64,000 bases of DNA from Oceaniferula spumae (GCF_042849255.1 NZ_AP026866.1:62001-126000); one strand, 5' to 3'. Counted from the first letter of the stretch, positions 35,438 to 45,206 are shown. The notes: generated by a model not told the origin, from the letters alone. Made by a program: numbers and translations.

Positions 35438-35884
35438 ATGGAGAATCAAGCAATCACCGCCAGCGGGCGTATTAGCATCGCTCAATACGCTATGGCGCTA
35501 GCGCACGTAGCCAGTTTGCGGTCAGAGGATCCTTTTCGGAAAGTAGGAGCTGCGGCGCTCGATTATGACAACCGCGTGGTTGGCACCGCCTACAACGGGC
35601 TGGCGCCGGGCTTCGATGCTCCTGAGGGCTTCTGGGACGATCGCGATGCGCGCCAGAAGTTCATGTTACACGCAGAGGTGAACCTATGCAGTCTGTTCAA
35701 GCGCGGTGAGGTGAAACTCATCGCCTCCACCACGATGCCTTGCACGGCCTGTATGCAGACCTTGTGCGCATATGGCATTGAGGAAATTTATTACAGAGAC
35801 ATCTATCAGGCCTCTGACGCACCTGAGATCGCTGCCACCTACGGAATCAAATTCGAGCAGGTGACAGACTATCCGTTAGGATAA
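35438..35884 (+). CDS. Deoxycytidylate (dCMP) deaminase-like protein
   Basis: 148-residue zinc cytidine-deaminase fold. It starts MENQAITASGRISIAQYAMALAHVASLRSEDP; the catalytic His-Ala-Glu is in KFMLHAEVNLCSLF and the PCxxC zinc motif is in TMPCTACMQTLCAYG. It deaminates dCMP (or a related nucleotide) to supply dUMP for thymidylate synthesis. The start at 35438 has the deaminase domain following directly; an upstream frame is unrelated. Confidence 0.82.
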   Translation: MENQAITASGRISIAQYAMALAHVASLRSEDPFRKVGAAALDYDNRVVGTAYNGLAPGFDAPEGFWDDRDARQKFMLHAEVNLCSLFKRGEVKLIASTTMPCTACMQTLCAYGIEEIYYRDIYQASDAPEIAATYGIKFEQVTDYPLG

Positions 35885-35893
35885 ATAAATCGG

Positions 35894-36694
35894 CTACTCA
35901 GCTTCGCCAAGATCCTCGGTTTCGCCGCCGTAGAAGCTGCGAATATACCCGAACTCAATGAGAGTGTCCTGCCAAGGAGCTAACACTCCATCATTGCGCC
36001 ATACGAAACGCACTGCGCGGAGTTCTTTTTCAGCCTCCAGCTTGTCGCCACTTTCATATGCAATTGCGGCGCGAGAGTAGTAGTAATACGGGGAATCGTC
36101 CCAGATGTCGTATTTATTCATCAGCGCCTTGGCCTCGTCGATTTTGTCCAACTTGAGTTTGCATAGCAGCAGCTTGAACTCACAGAGGCGGATCATCGCC
36201 TTGTTATCAGCCGGAAGCTTGGGGATGAGCTTTTCGAAACGATCGTGGGCAGATGACCAGTTTTTGGTCACGAAATCGACTTCAGCCAGGTTGAACAGCA
36301 CGTTGGTGTTCTTCGGGGCGATTTCTAGCACCTTTTCGAAGATGGCGTTGGCTTTGTCGAACGCACGAATTTCAACATAACACGCACCACGGATGTTCAG
36401 CGCAGCGGGGTGATTGGGGAAAATCTTATCGAGTTCGTCGAGCATTTCCAACGCATCAAAAATGCGCTTCTGGTTAAAGAGGTTCTGTGTTTTGAGCAGC
36501 TTCTGGCCATACTCTTGGCGCTTTTCTTTGGGGAGATTGGTGAACGCCTGCCACATTTTCACGGCTGGGGAGTTCGGATCATCTTGGGTGTCCTCCGTTT
36601 TCTTGGTGGCATCGGCAGCAGGAGCTGCGTCCTGAGACCATGCGGGGGTGGTCAGCGAGAGGGTGAAAAGAAGAGCTGTTAGGTGGTGTTTCAT
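35894..36694 (-). CDS. Secreted tetratricopeptide-repeat protein
   Basis: 266 residues with signal peptide MKHHLTALLFTLSLTTPAWS. A helical body contains TPR units (FPNHPAALNIRGACYVEIRAFDKANAIFEKVLEIAPKNTNVLFNLAEVDFVTKNWSSA; positions about 90-150). It ends in an acidic tail GGETEDLGEAE. It probably is a periplasmic scaffold. It stands 102 bp downstream of nadD on the same strand. Confidence 0.82.
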   Translation of the reverse strand: MKHHLTALLFTLSLTTPAWSQDAAPAADATKKTEDTQDDPNSPAVKMWQAFTNLPKEKRQEYGQKLLKTQNLFNQKRIFDALEMLDELDKIFPNHPAALNIRGACYVEIRAFDKANAIFEKVLEIAPKNTNVLFNLAEVDFVTKNWSSAHDRFEKLIPKLPADNKAMIRLCEFKLLLCKLKLDKIDEAKALMNKYDIWDDSPYYYYSRAAIAYESGDKLEAEKELRAVRFVWRNDGVLAPWQDTLIEFGYIRSFYGGETEDLGEAE

Positions 36695-36796
36695 ATCAAA
36701 AATTGGATTGGGGTGATGATGATTCTGTGAAAATTTGGGGAGCCGATCATCCGGCCATCGTAGCTGGAGCTATGTAAGCGTGATTTTGGTGAAAGG

Positions 36797-37447
36797 TCAA
36801 CTGCCAGCTTGGTTGTTACGTTTTTCCGGTGAGTCAGGTAGGTAAAGATGGTTCTTCTGAATGTATTTGAGCACGTCGGGGTGCAGCCATTGATCTAAGA
36901 GGGATAGATCTTGATCTGCCACAGCCTGCCGGAGTTGCGTGGCGGATGCCGGGTGATCTCCTGATAAAGAGTGCATCCGATAACCTTCTCTCGGTGCTGG
37001 TTTTTCACCCCGGGTGAAAACGATAAACTCCACCATGCTCGCAAGGTGGTCCACTCGATTCCAGCGTGGTAGCGCTAACCATTGATCGGTGCCCATCAGC
37101 CAGAAAAACCGGGCGTCTGGAAAGCGATTCCTCATGTGCTCGACGGTGCGCCATGAGTAGCAAGGTTCGGGGGCTGTTAGGTCGAAGTCGTCGACTTCCG
37201 CATGCTGCAGGTTTGCCGTAGCTAGCCGACACATTTCCAGCCGGTGTTCACTGCTGGCGTGTTTTTTTCCTGTTTTATGAGGCGACTGGCGGCAGGGCAG
37301 AAAAATCAACCGGTCGAGTGTTAGCTCGCGGATGGCTGCTGCTGCGATGTGGCTGTGGCCGAGATGGATCGGATCAAATGTGCCGCCGAAAAGACAGATG
37401 CGAGGCTGAGCATGGTTATCTGGTGAGGATGCATACATGCGGCTCAT
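36797..37447 (-). CDS. nadD: Nicotinate-nucleotide adenylyltransferase
   Basis: 216 residues. The nucleotidyltransferase signature CLFGGTFDPIHLGHSHIA carries the HIGH-like site; FLPCRQSPHKTGKKHASSEHRLEM and the late ASATQLRQAVADQD (in place of ISSTxIR) complete the fold. It transfers AMP to nicotinate mononucleotide in NAD synthesis. It follows a 44-residue membrane-protein gene by 15 bp. Confidence 0.92.
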   Translation of the reverse strand: MSRMYASSPDNHAQPRICLFGGTFDPIHLGHSHIAAAAIRELTLDRLIFLPCRQSPHKTGKKHASSEHRLEMCRLATANLQHAEVDDFDLTAPEPCYSWRTVEHMRNRFPDARFFWLMGTDQWLALPRWNRVDHLASMVEFIVFTRGEKPAPREGYRMHSLSGDHPASATQLRQAVADQDLSLLDQWLHPDVLKYIQKNHLYLPDSPEKRNNQAGS

Positions 37448-37462
37448 CCTGAATAAAGGGCA

Positions 37463-37597
37463 TCAGCGCCCCAAGGTTTCGGCTTCGGGACCCTTGCTGA
37501 ACTCAGTGCTGGAACTGCCATACCAAAGCAGGCCGGCGGTTCCGATAAACACCAGGAGAATGATCAGGGCGATGAGGAGGCTGAGACAGGATTTCAT
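37463..37597 (-). CDS. 44-residue single-pass membrane protein
   Basis: A short open frame MKSCLSLLIALIILLVFIGT... with one transmembrane helix (about residues 5-26) and a small polar tail ending EAETLGR. It lies between rsmB (58 bp) and nadD (15 bp), both on the same strand. Translation is supported by its position in the gene run and its clear hydrophobic composition; no family recognised. Confidence 0.6.
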   Translation of the reverse strand: MKSCLSLLIALIILLVFIGTAGLLWYGSSSTEFSKGPEAETLGR

Positions 37598-37655
37598 CTT
37601 GGGAAAAAACTAGGGGCATATCCGGCACACGTCCAGAATATCCTTTGTGGCTGCA

Positions 37656-38906
37656 TTAGGCATGTTCCAGTCGTGCTGCGTAGGCACCGTCACTGGCTGA
37701 ATTGAATGGCACGGAGATGTGTTCGTCTGCGAGCTTCCAGTCTGGGTGGTTAGTAAAAAACCGATCAATCAGTTCACGGTTTTCCTCTGGATCGATGGAG
37801 CAAGTGGAGTAGACGATGCGACCGCCTGCTCTCAAACACGGCAGTGCATGGCTGAGGATTTGTTCCTGAATTTTGGTCAGCTCTTCAATATCTTCCGTGC
37901 GTAGCCGCCAGCGTGCATCTATCCGGCGACGAAGGACTCCGGTATTTGAACAAGGCACATCGAGTAGGATGGCGTCGAACCGGCCATGCCATTCGGCCGG
38001 AGATGGTTGGGTCCAATCGTGTTCCTGAGTTTTGGCAATGCTGACACCGAGCTGTTGGAGATTTTCCTCAAGACGGGGGAGGCGCTTTTCGTTAGAGTCC
38101 GTGCACAGGATTTCACCTTCATTGTTCATCGCCGCAGCGATCATGGTGGCCTTGCCTCCGGGGGCGGCGCAGGCGTCGAGGATAGTTTCGCCGGGAGTCG
38201 GCTTCAAAAGCTCCACGCTGTGACAAGTCGCCGGATCCTGAATGTAGATCAGACCGTTTTTCATCCACTCACCAGGCGGAAGTCCATCGATCTGATAGAA
38301 ACCGTCAAATTTCTCGAGAGCAGTCGATTTCTCATAGGCGTCCACGGTTTCGCGCGCGCCATCCTTGAGTGTGTTGACCCGACAAATGACTTTGGCGGGC
38401 TGGTTGTTCCATTCCATCAAGGCGATGGCATCGTTTTTACCGAAGGTTTTGCGCCAGCGATTATATAGCCAGTCGGGGTGGGAAAATTGCACGGCAGGGG
38501 GGAGGTCTACCATTTCCTCCATCAGACGTTTGCGCCGAACGATTGCCTGGCGGAGCACGGCATTGATGAGACCTCGAACAGGGGTCTTGGCACAGTTAAC
38601 GGTTTCATTCACAACCGCATGGTCGGCGATGCCGAGGATGAGAAGTTGGCAGAGTCCCACTCGTAATACATCGCGTGTTTCGTGGTCGAGTTTCCCCCTG
38701 CGGAGCTTGCCTATCCAGTGATCCAGCAGTCGGCGGTGACGAAGAACGCCGTAGACGATCGATTGTAAAAGCGCCCGGTCCTGACGACTTAATCCATTAC
38801 GACCGGCGTGGCGCTCGATAAGAGAGTCCATATAAGTGTGGCCCTTAGCCCAGGCCCTGAGGGCGGAGACTGCGGCGCGGCGGACATTGCTGGCTTGGGA
38901 TGGCAT
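37656..38906 (-). CDS. rsmB: 16S rRNA m5C967 methyltransferase
   Basis: 416 residues. The N-terminal NusB-like RNA-binding domain (LRAWAKGHTYMDSLIERHAGRNGLSRQDRALLQSIVYGVLRHR; residues 16-60) is followed by a class I methyltransferase. The SAM motif is DACAAPGGKATMIA, motif IV with the base-flipping Cys is LLDVPCSNTGVLRR, and the catalytic Cys is in YSTCSIDPEEN. It modifies C967 of 16S rRNA. It heads the small minus-strand run with the 44-residue protein and nadD. Confidence 0.92.
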   Translation of the reverse strand: MPSQASNVRRAAVSALRAWAKGHTYMDSLIERHAGRNGLSRQDRALLQSIVYGVLRHRRLLDHWIGKLRRGKLDHETRDVLRVGLCQLLILGIADHAVVNETVNCAKTPVRGLINAVLRQAIVRRKRLMEEMVDLPPAVQFSHPDWLYNRWRKTFGKNDAIALMEWNNQPAKVICRVNTLKDGARETVDAYEKSTALEKFDGFYQIDGLPPGEWMKNGLIYIQDPATCHSVELLKPTPGETILDACAAPGGKATMIAAAMNNEGEILCTDSNEKRLPRLEENLQQLGVSIAKTQEHDWTQPSPAEWHGRFDAILLDVPCSNTGVLRRRIDARWRLRTEDIEELTKIQEQILSHALPCLRAGGRIVYSTCSIDPEENRELIDRFFTNHPDWKLADEHISVPFNSASDGAYAARLEHA

Positions 38907-39039
38907 GACGGCAACAAGCTAGGAGGTTTGTGGAAATACTAAATACTAAATTCGGATTTAAAATGCACAGGCACAACAGATTTGGAAATCCATTGCTCGG
39001 AAGACTTGCGAGATTCTCAACAACACCCTAGAAACGGGC

Positions 39040-40041
39040 GTGAACAGATTTCAAAAAGTCGCCGTAGCCGCCTGTGTTGCTCTGGTAGTTCTCATTTTTG
39101 TAGGGGCAATCGTCCGGGCGACAGGGGCTGGTATGGGATGCCCTGATTGGCCAACATGCTGGGGCTGTCTAGTTCCCCCGACGAGTGCGGATCAAATCGA
39201 CCCGGCCAAACTCGACATTGAAAAATACCGCATCAAAGCTGCAGCACATGGCATAGACCCGGCGACCATTACCAAGGAGTCGATCATCGCGAATTACAAT
39301 CCGGTGCACACATGGATCGAGTATATCAATCGTCTAACATCCACACCACTGGCTGTGTTGACGCTGATCACCTTCGTCATGGCATTCTTGAAGAAAAACC
39401 GTATCCGGAGTGTGATGATCGCTGCGACACTGGCTCTTATTTTGTTAGGTGTCAACGGATGGATGGGTGCGCGTATCGTGCACAGTGGCTTGAAGCCTGG
39501 CATCATCACCATTCATATGGCCTTGGCGATCGCTATGTTGTTAGTGCTGGTATTTGTCGCTTGGCGCGGCTGTGAATCGCCATGGAAATTGGCAGCTTCG
39601 TCATGCCGAGGTGGACTCAGTAAGTTAGCATGGTTACTGTTTATCCTAGTCTTGGCCGAAGGAGTGGTCGGATCTCAAGTGAGGGAGAAGACCGACGAAC
39701 TGAAACGCACTCACGAAGCCGCTCCCAGATCTGAGTGGGTGGGGGAGCTTGAACACAGCACGACCTACCTGATCCACCGAAGCGCTTCTTGGGTGATCTT
39801 ACTGGTAGCGATACTTTTCTTCATGAAAGCTATTGCTGCGAGAACCGGCGCCTCAATGTTAGAAAAGGTCATCCTTGGATCCGTTCTGGGTCAGATGGTT
39901 CTGGGAATTGTTTTGTCCCAAGTCGGTATTCTACCCGTTGCCCAGGTGTTACACATTGGATTGTCTTCGATCTTGGTCAGTGCCTTGTTCCTCTGGCTGC
40001 TGGCATCCAGTCGCATGGATCTCAGGCCGTGGAATGGCTGA
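39040..40041 (+). CDS. ctaA: Heme A synthase (CtaA/COX15)
   Basis: 333-residue membrane protein with eight predicted helices. The N-terminal helix and loop read GAIVRATGAGMGCPDWPTCWGC, a standard CtaA/COX15 signature, and two His-bearing segments (HTWIEYINRL and LIHRSASWVI) supply heme ligands. It converts heme O to heme A for aa3-type oxidases. The GTG start at 39040 is the first in the frame with a good TM start; no strong ribosome-binding site is seen. It shares a terminator with ald. Confidence 0.88.
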   Translation: MNRFQKVAVAACVALVVLIFVGAIVRATGAGMGCPDWPTCWGCLVPPTSADQIDPAKLDIEKYRIKAAAHGIDPATITKESIIANYNPVHTWIEYINRLTSTPLAVLTLITFVMAFLKKNRIRSVMIAATLALILLGVNGWMGARIVHSGLKPGIITIHMALAIAMLLVLVFVAWRGCESPWKLAASSCRGGLSKLAWLLFILVLAEGVVGSQVREKTDELKRTHEAAPRSEWVGELEHSTTYLIHRSASWVILLVAILFFMKAIAARTGASMLEKVILGSVLGQMVLGIVLSQVGILPVAQVLHIGLSSILVSALFLWLLASSRMDLRPWNG

Positions 40042-40049
40042 AAGAAATT

Positions 40050-40075
40050 GGGCCGAACAGTTTCCTGTCCGGCCC
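40050..40075. terminator. Shared terminator of ctaA and ald
   Basis: GGGCCGAACAG (40050-40060) / CTGTCCGGCCC (40065-40075) with a single mismatch and TTTC loop. It lies between convergent genes. No long T-run is present on either side. Confidence 0.55.
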
Positions 40076-40103
40076 GAGTGATACAAAATTCGTAGGGAAC
40101 CTC

Positions 40104-41210
40104 TTAGAAGAGAGTCAGAGGATCTACGGTCTCGATACCGTGAGCGTCAGCTACGGCAGCATAAGTCACCTTACCCTTCATGCAGTTGATGCCACTGATC
40201 AGTTCTTTACGAGAAGCACAGGCCGCCTGAACTCCCATCTCAGCAATCATCATGGTCCAGCGTTGAGTGCTGTTATTGAGTGCTTGGGTAGCTGTTCGAG
40301 CATACGCGCCAGGCATGTTAGCCACACAATAATGCAGCACGTCCTCTTCTACGTAGGTGGGGTCGTCATGAGTAGTCGGCCTCGTGGTTTCAGCACATCC
40401 GCCTTGGTCAACGGCAATATCAACCAGCACACTTCCGGGCTGCATCATCTTCAGCATATCTCGGGTAATCAACTTAGGAGCCTTGGCTCCGGGAACCAAA
40501 ACGGCACCGATGACCAAATCCACGCGAGGGAGAAGATCGGCTAAGTTGGCTTCATTGGAATAGACGGTGTGGGCTCCTTCCATGGTAATATCCAAGAAAC
40601 GCATCCGGTCGAAATCAACTTCCAGAATGCTGACATCGGCACCAATTCCCGTAGCGACACGTGCTGCATTCACTCCAGCCGTGCCTCCTCCGATAACCAC
40701 GACTCTGCCTGGAGCCACGCCAGGAACCCCACCTAACAGAGTTCCCCGGCCTCCGCGGTGTTTGGCAAGATGGTAACTACCGACAATGGCTGACATGCGC
40801 CCGGCAATTTCGCTCATGGGTTCCAACAAGGGAAGGCGACCATTGACTTCAATAGTTTCATAAGCAATGGCTGTGCAGCCACTGGCAGCAAGTTTTTCTG
40901 TTAGCTCCTTGTCTGCCGCAAGGTGTAAGTATGTAAAGAGCGTATGCTGCTCGTTGAGCATAGCCACCTCACTGGCCTGAGGTTCCTTCACCTTCACGAT
41001 CAGCTCCGCTTCGGCAAACACGGCTTCCGCAGTTTCCAGAACTTCAGCACCCACGGCAGAGTATAGCTCGTCCGGATAACTGGCACCGGCACCTGCATTT
41101 TTCTGCACAACAACGCGATGGCCCCGACGAACCAGTTCTCCCACCGAAGAGGGAATCATGGAAACGCGATGCTCCTGATTTTTAATTTCCTTTGGAATGC
41201 CAATAGTCAT
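40104..41210 (-). CDS. ald: Alanine dehydrogenase
   Basis: 368 residues, normal family length. It begins MTIGIPKEIKNQEHRVSMIP, with the pyruvate-binding region VKVKEPQASE (Lys/Arg), the NAD-binding motif VVIGGGTAGVNAARVA and the catalytic Asp in DIAVDQGGCAETTRPT. It interconverts L-alanine and pyruvate + ammonia with NAD(H). No neighbours of related function. Confidence 0.95.
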   Translation of the reverse strand: MTIGIPKEIKNQEHRVSMIPSSVGELVRRGHRVVVQKNAGAGASYPDELYSAVGAEVLETAEAVFAEAELIVKVKEPQASEVAMLNEQHTLFTYLHLAADKELTEKLAASGCTAIAYETIEVNGRLPLLEPMSEIAGRMSAIVGSYHLAKHRGGRGTLLGGVPGVAPGRVVVIGGGTAGVNAARVATGIGADVSILEVDFDRMRFLDITMEGAHTVYSNEANLADLLPRVDLVIGAVLVPGAKAPKLITRDMLKMMQPGSVLVDIAVDQGGCAETTRPTTHDDPTYVEEDVLHYCVANMPGAYARTATQALNNSTQRWTMMIAEMGVQAACASRKELISGINCMKGKVTYAAVADAHGIETVDPLTLF

Positions 41211-41306
41211 ATGAGGAAAAGTAGTGTAGCTATCTGGTAATTATCCAGTGTTATTTAGCCCATTAGAGGGTCTAAAATTCGCTGCATTATTTTGAGCTAA
41301 AAAAAC

Positions 41307-41334
41307 TTGCAATGGAGTCGGAAATAGAAATACT
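41307..41334 (+). promoter_or_regulatory. Candidate promoter of the tRNA-Thr gene
   Basis: TTGCAA (41307-41312), 16-bp spacer, AATACT (41329-41334), about 55 bp upstream of the tRNA start. The -10 is weak, and GC-rich sequence follows. Confidence 0.4.
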
Positions 41335-41389
41335 CGCGCCGCTTTCGGCCCCCACCGAAACAAGCCCCTCAAAGGCACAAACAAAAAAC

Positions 41390-41465
41390 GCCGGTTTAGC
41401 TCAGTTGGTAGAGCAACTGATTTGTAATCAGTAGGTCAACGGTTCGAATCCGTTAACCGGCTCCA
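41390..41465 (+). tRNA. tRNA-Thr (anticodon TGT)
   Basis: Complete cloverleaf in 76 bp. Acceptor GCCGGTT pairs with AACCGGC (41455-41461); the anticodon stem ACTGA/TCAGT holds loop TTTGTAA with anticodon TGT at 41423-41425; the T loop contains GGTTCGAATCC. CCA is encoded (41463-41465). It is followed by a terminator and then a region of mobile and defence genes. Confidence 0.96.
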
Positions 41466-41470
41466 TTAAA

Positions 41471-41505
41471 AACCCCTGTATCCTTTATGGTTACGGGGTT
41501 TTTTG
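41471..41505 (+). terminator. Terminator after tRNA-Thr
   Basis: AACCCCTGTA (41471-41480) pairs with TACGGGGTT (41492-41500) with one bulge, and is followed by TTTTTTGTT. It is just 5 bp after the CCA. Confidence 0.85.
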
Positions 41506-41510
41506 TTATC

Positions 41511-42177
41511 TACACGAAAATGACGAATTCCGACAGTGTCCGAGCGAATAGGTAAAAGTACGGAAAAACGGTGCATTTTTGGCAACTGTTTAGGAGATAT
41601 ATTTAATGTTTCCTTAATAAGTATATGGGCTAGCTGATGATGGTTACTTTCTTAATATTATGGGGTGTCGCTTCTATCGGAGTCACTGTTGGCAAACCCT
41701 TGTTTTGATTGCTGCTGATCGTTCATTGCTATGGAATTTTCAGTTGCTAAGTGTATCCCTGTATCTAGCGCTAGGCTACACTGAGATTGCACAATGTTGC
41801 GTATATGTTGCCGCTAACTTCTGATACTGAATAGGTTTCCAGTGAATAGATCTTACAGAAAGCAGTCGAATCAATCGTGGTCCTTGTCGTATAACCCTTT
41901 GACCTTTTCGTGGTTGAAGTTGATATACTGATCGATTTTTCTGAGCAGGCGATCCTATGGAGAATTTGCCAACAGTTTGGGAGCCCTTCGCTAAAGCTGC
42001 TTTTTTTTGCTGAAGTGGATGATAACTTAGTTCGAGCGTGTAACGCAGTGGCGTCCTTCAAGGCAACTACCCCCAACCACATGTTGCCGCAAGAAAAGTG
42101 CAACCAGGCACGAAGTGAGTTTTTAGTGAAGGTAGATCGACAATTTTTAACACTGTTAATGAACGACTTATGGGTTT
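41511..42177. other. Gene-poor, AT-rich junction region
   Basis: 667 bp between the tRNA-Thr terminator and the transposase remnant. Open frames on both strands (41771-42268 minus; 41910-42230 plus) show no recognisable domain and unusual composition, so I do not call them as genes. It is probably decayed mobile-element or island-junction DNA. Confidence 0.45.
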
Positions 42178-42710
42178 TTGGCGGGATGTTTGTTTGCATG
42201 TGCGATACTCGAATTCGTAGAAATAAGTAATGCCTTAACTTTTTTGAGATCGCACCAGCCGTTTCCAAACTTCCAGACTATGAACTGTCTGCCGAAGCGG
42301 AAGCAGGTGAAGAGCTATTTCGGTGGGGGCAGAAAAGGAAAACGAGGGCATGGAGCAATAGTTAACATATTTGAGTTTGGCTTACTTAAGAGAAACGGCA
42401 AGGTTTACATCGCAGTCATTCCGGATATGATGACTGATTCTCTCATACTCACTATTCGTGAGAAAGTAACACCTGACAGCCTTGTCTATGCAGACCATTT
42501 TCGAGCTCGTAATGCTCTAGATATTAGTGTGTTTCACGCCCTTCGACTCAACCATTTTGAACTCTTCGCCAATGAGAAGGGTCATATCGATGGTGCTAGA
42601 ATTTCTAAAACCAGTTCAAGCCTCATTTACGACGTTTCAACAGTATTCAAAATGAGTAGTTCCATTGGTTGTTAACGGAGTGAGAGCAGCCCTTCAATGG
42701 AGGAGACCAC
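42178..42710 (+). pseudogene. Decayed IS1595-family (ISXO2-like) transposase
   Basis: The middle part matches the DDE transposase of IS1595 elements: SYFGGGRKGKRGHGA, VFGLLKRNGKVY-like (FEFGLLKRNGKVYIAVIPD), IREKVTPDSLVYADHFRARNALD and LNHFELFANEKGHIDG. The frame is broken. Just before SYFGG the coding continues in another frame (LPDYELSAEAEAGE), and after HIDG it shifts again (HLRRFNSI near 42630-42655), then meets stops in the segment corresponding to the C-terminal FN motif near 42700. The N-terminal helix-turn-helix is barely recognisable and no terminal inverted repeats were seen. It cannot make active transposase. Confidence 0.8.
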
Positions 42711-42800
42711 CAATTGCTCCTAAAACCGACTTAGTTACTTGGTAGAAGCCTTCACATCGGAGTCTGGCCCCCAATGAGATGCTACGATAAATCCAAACGC

Positions 42801-45206
42801 TTAAAGTATAACAGGAGCACTTACCAGTTTTCCCCAAGTCGTGTGCGTTGTAAGTCCTCCAGCATTAGGAGCTATGCCTTGAAGATTTCTAGGTTCAAGG
42901 GCCCAAGGGGTATGAAATTTAATTAGTATGTAGGGAACATCCGTTTTACTTGGCGTTTCTCCGGTCTCTGACTTGAGCTGCTTCGGAGACACTATTTTTA
43001 CAGATGAAATTTCAGCACACCAATTGACGGATTTTCTGTGATGAAAACCACCGGTGTATCCTGTCAGCAGGGTTCCTGAACTGAGCGCTAGGTCGATGTT
43101 AGTTGGCGTTCCGTGATTATTTAATGCACGACAATAAAAATACCCTTGGTTTGCGATCTTTTCTGACAGAGCTGTTGCCATATACCCTAAGATCACTGGT
43201 GTATTAGGATTGGCGACTTTGGGTGTTCCAGACTTACCAGTAGGAGCCTCGCGGACGATGCGGTGTGTGCTGTCATTGAGCCTTGATAGCTGGGTCATTC
43301 TACTGGCATGGTGGCAGATAGTATCGTTGAGAAATTGAATCAATGCATCACGGCCGTCTCGAGATCCATGGGTTGTTTTGGCCCCTGGTCTGAGGGCAAA
43401 GGCTCCAACGCCTGGTATGATTTCGTGGTATTTGACAAATGTATCATCCTTGCTTTGAACTGTGCCAGGATAGAGCACGTAAGAGCCCACAGTTCTTCTG
43501 ATGGCTTCATTATAGGTATGCATCTTGTACAGATCGCCGCGTCGATACGTTTTGGTAACCTTTTCTTCCTGTCGTTCAATGGCGGACTCTTCTTCATTAC
43601 TGTCATCACCAAAAATTTCAGTAATACTTTCGACCCGATATTTGGCATCGAAGTGGAGATAGGAAATTTGCCCCACTTGTTGAGCCTGTCTTTCAGCCTT
43701 AGCCGGGCTTTTGTTTTCTTGGGCGATGCTTTCCGGGATGATGACTAAAGTGTAGTCTGGCCGTAGTCTTCGGCTGTAAGTTCCTGGTGCCAGCAACTTA
43801 TTGTTTTCAAAAGATCGGTTGTAGTAAAAATAAATCCTATTGGTGATCCCCTCAGTGGTTCTATAAACAAAGGACGAGTAAGATGATTTCCCTGCTTTGA
43901 GATTAATTTTTAATCCATGGGCATCATTTTGAGTCATGAATGGTAGCGCTTCTCCACTGTGGCTTTTCGTAGGAGCGTCGATGCACTCACAGCCGATTTC
44001 TTCGGCTAATATGTTATAAATTTCGAAGTAGATCCAGTATTCATAGAGTGTCGCGACGTCGCGGTTATTGCCGTCGTATGTGTCTTCTCGTCCTTCCCAA
44101 TCGAGCTGCGCTGCGACGTCAGAAAGTAGCCATGCTTCTAGGATCTGGCGATAGCCATCTCTCTTCTGCAAGGTTTGGTTATTGAGTGGCACCTGATCGA
44201 GATCGCCTACTTCTTGGAGCCAAGTCTGAGAGAGAAATGCATCAAGCGCTTCCCTCATGGCGATCGCTTCGTCATGGGCGGCTCCCTCGATTCTCTGGTG
44301 GTCGATGACGGCTTGACTGATGGCTAAGAAGTCAGTGAGAGCGTATTTAATAAATCGGTTTGGTGCGGTATCCAGTGAGTCGCGCTGACGTAGGGCCTGG
44401 ATTTCAGTGGGCACGAACCCTTTGATGTTAGGTTTAGAATTTGTCGGTGCTTTTGCCCAATCTCGTCCATACCGGAGTGGGTTTTGATAAAATCGTTTGT
44501 CGGGGATCTCTCCCCATTGCTGCTCCTTGATGAGAGTTCGGTGGCAATTCCTATTAAGAATTTCGAGATAGAGGTCGAGACGATCTTCACCAAGGCAATG
44601 CCTCACGAATAAGAACTGCTCGAGTAGCAGGCGTTTCGGCTGCTCTGGGTCTGGACTAAATGACAGGGAGGTGAGTGAATTCCATTCCAAGAGCAATTGT
44701 TGGCATTTAGCCGCAATGTCTTCCACCATAGATCGATACTCGATTTCATAGCCCATTTTAGTTGGGGTAATATCAAATTTGATAGGCGGGTAGTTTTCTA
44801 CTTTGATCCAAGCAATGCCGATGTAATTAACCACTTGAAAATCACCAATCAGCACGTTGCCCATTTTTCTGGTGACCCAACCAGAACGAGGGTTTTCAAG
44901 GACACTCGATGTTAGCTGACACTGTGAACTATCCCTACCTTTCTGACCGTTGATATAATGAACAGCTACTGTATACCGTATGGCTTCCTTGATCGAAATA
45001 GGCTGAACCCCACGTCTTCTAGCATCGCCATCATAATGAATGGGAGCGACTTTAGAATTTTCATCTAAAGATCCAAGTATTTCATCCGGGAGCCCCTCAA
45101 TGCTGGTTGATGAATCAAGTGGGGACGCAAGCATAGAGCTGGCGATCGTGAGAGCCAGCTGAGATTCCTCATCGAGAAGGATTGTGATAGCATCGAGGTT
45201 AATCAC
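42801..45206 (-). CDS. DUF2357 / PDDEXK-type restriction nuclease partnered with a McrB-like protein
   Basis: 801 residues. A large N-terminal DUF2357 domain is followed by a PD-(D/E)xK nuclease: RRLRPDYTLVI (Asp about residue 483) and LHFDAKYRVES (Asp-Ala-Lys near 520), then YKMHTYNEAIR, which is the usual QxxxY-like helix. C-terminal about 200 residues are of unknown role. Its start overlaps the McrB-like gene by 4 bp, so the two should form a complex analogous to McrC-McrB, with this protein as the cutter. Such DUF2357-AAA pairs are recorded in defence islands, with little functional proof. Confidence 0.8.
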   Translation of the reverse strand: MINLDAITILLDEESQLALTIASSMLASPLDSSTSIEGLPDEILGSLDENSKVAPIHYDGDARRRGVQPISIKEAIRYTVAVHYINGQKGRDSSQCQLTSSVLENPRSGWVTRKMGNVLIGDFQVVNYIGIAWIKVENYPPIKFDITPTKMGYEIEYRSMVEDIAAKCQQLLLEWNSLTSLSFSPDPEQPKRLLLEQFLFVRHCLGEDRLDLYLEILNRNCHRTLIKEQQWGEIPDKRFYQNPLRYGRDWAKAPTNSKPNIKGFVPTEIQALRQRDSLDTAPNRFIKYALTDFLAISQAVIDHQRIEGAAHDEAIAMREALDAFLSQTWLQEVGDLDQVPLNNQTLQKRDGYRQILEAWLLSDVAAQLDWEGREDTYDGNNRDVATLYEYWIYFEIYNILAEEIGCECIDAPTKSHSGEALPFMTQNDAHGLKINLKAGKSSYSSFVYRTTEGITNRIYFYYNRSFENNKLLAPGTYSRRLRPDYTLVIIPESIAQENKSPAKAERQAQQVGQISYLHFDAKYRVESITEIFGDDSNEEESAIERQEEKVTKTYRRGDLYKMHTYNEAIRRTVGSYVLYPGTVQSKDDTFVKYHEIIPGVGAFALRPGAKTTHGSRDGRDALIQFLNDTICHHASRMTQLSRLNDSTHRIVREAPTGKSGTPKVANPNTPVILGYMATALSEKIANQGYFYCRALNNHGTPTNIDLALSSGTLLTGYTGGFHHRKSVNWCAEISSVKIVSPKQLKSETGETPSKTDVPYILIKFHTPWALEPRNLQGIAPNAGGLTTHTTWGKLVSAPVIL

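Noticed and set aside
41771..42268. Overlapping open frames on both strands next to tRNA-Thr
   Set aside because: No domain, odd composition and no ribosome-binding site. They look like chance frames in junction DNA.
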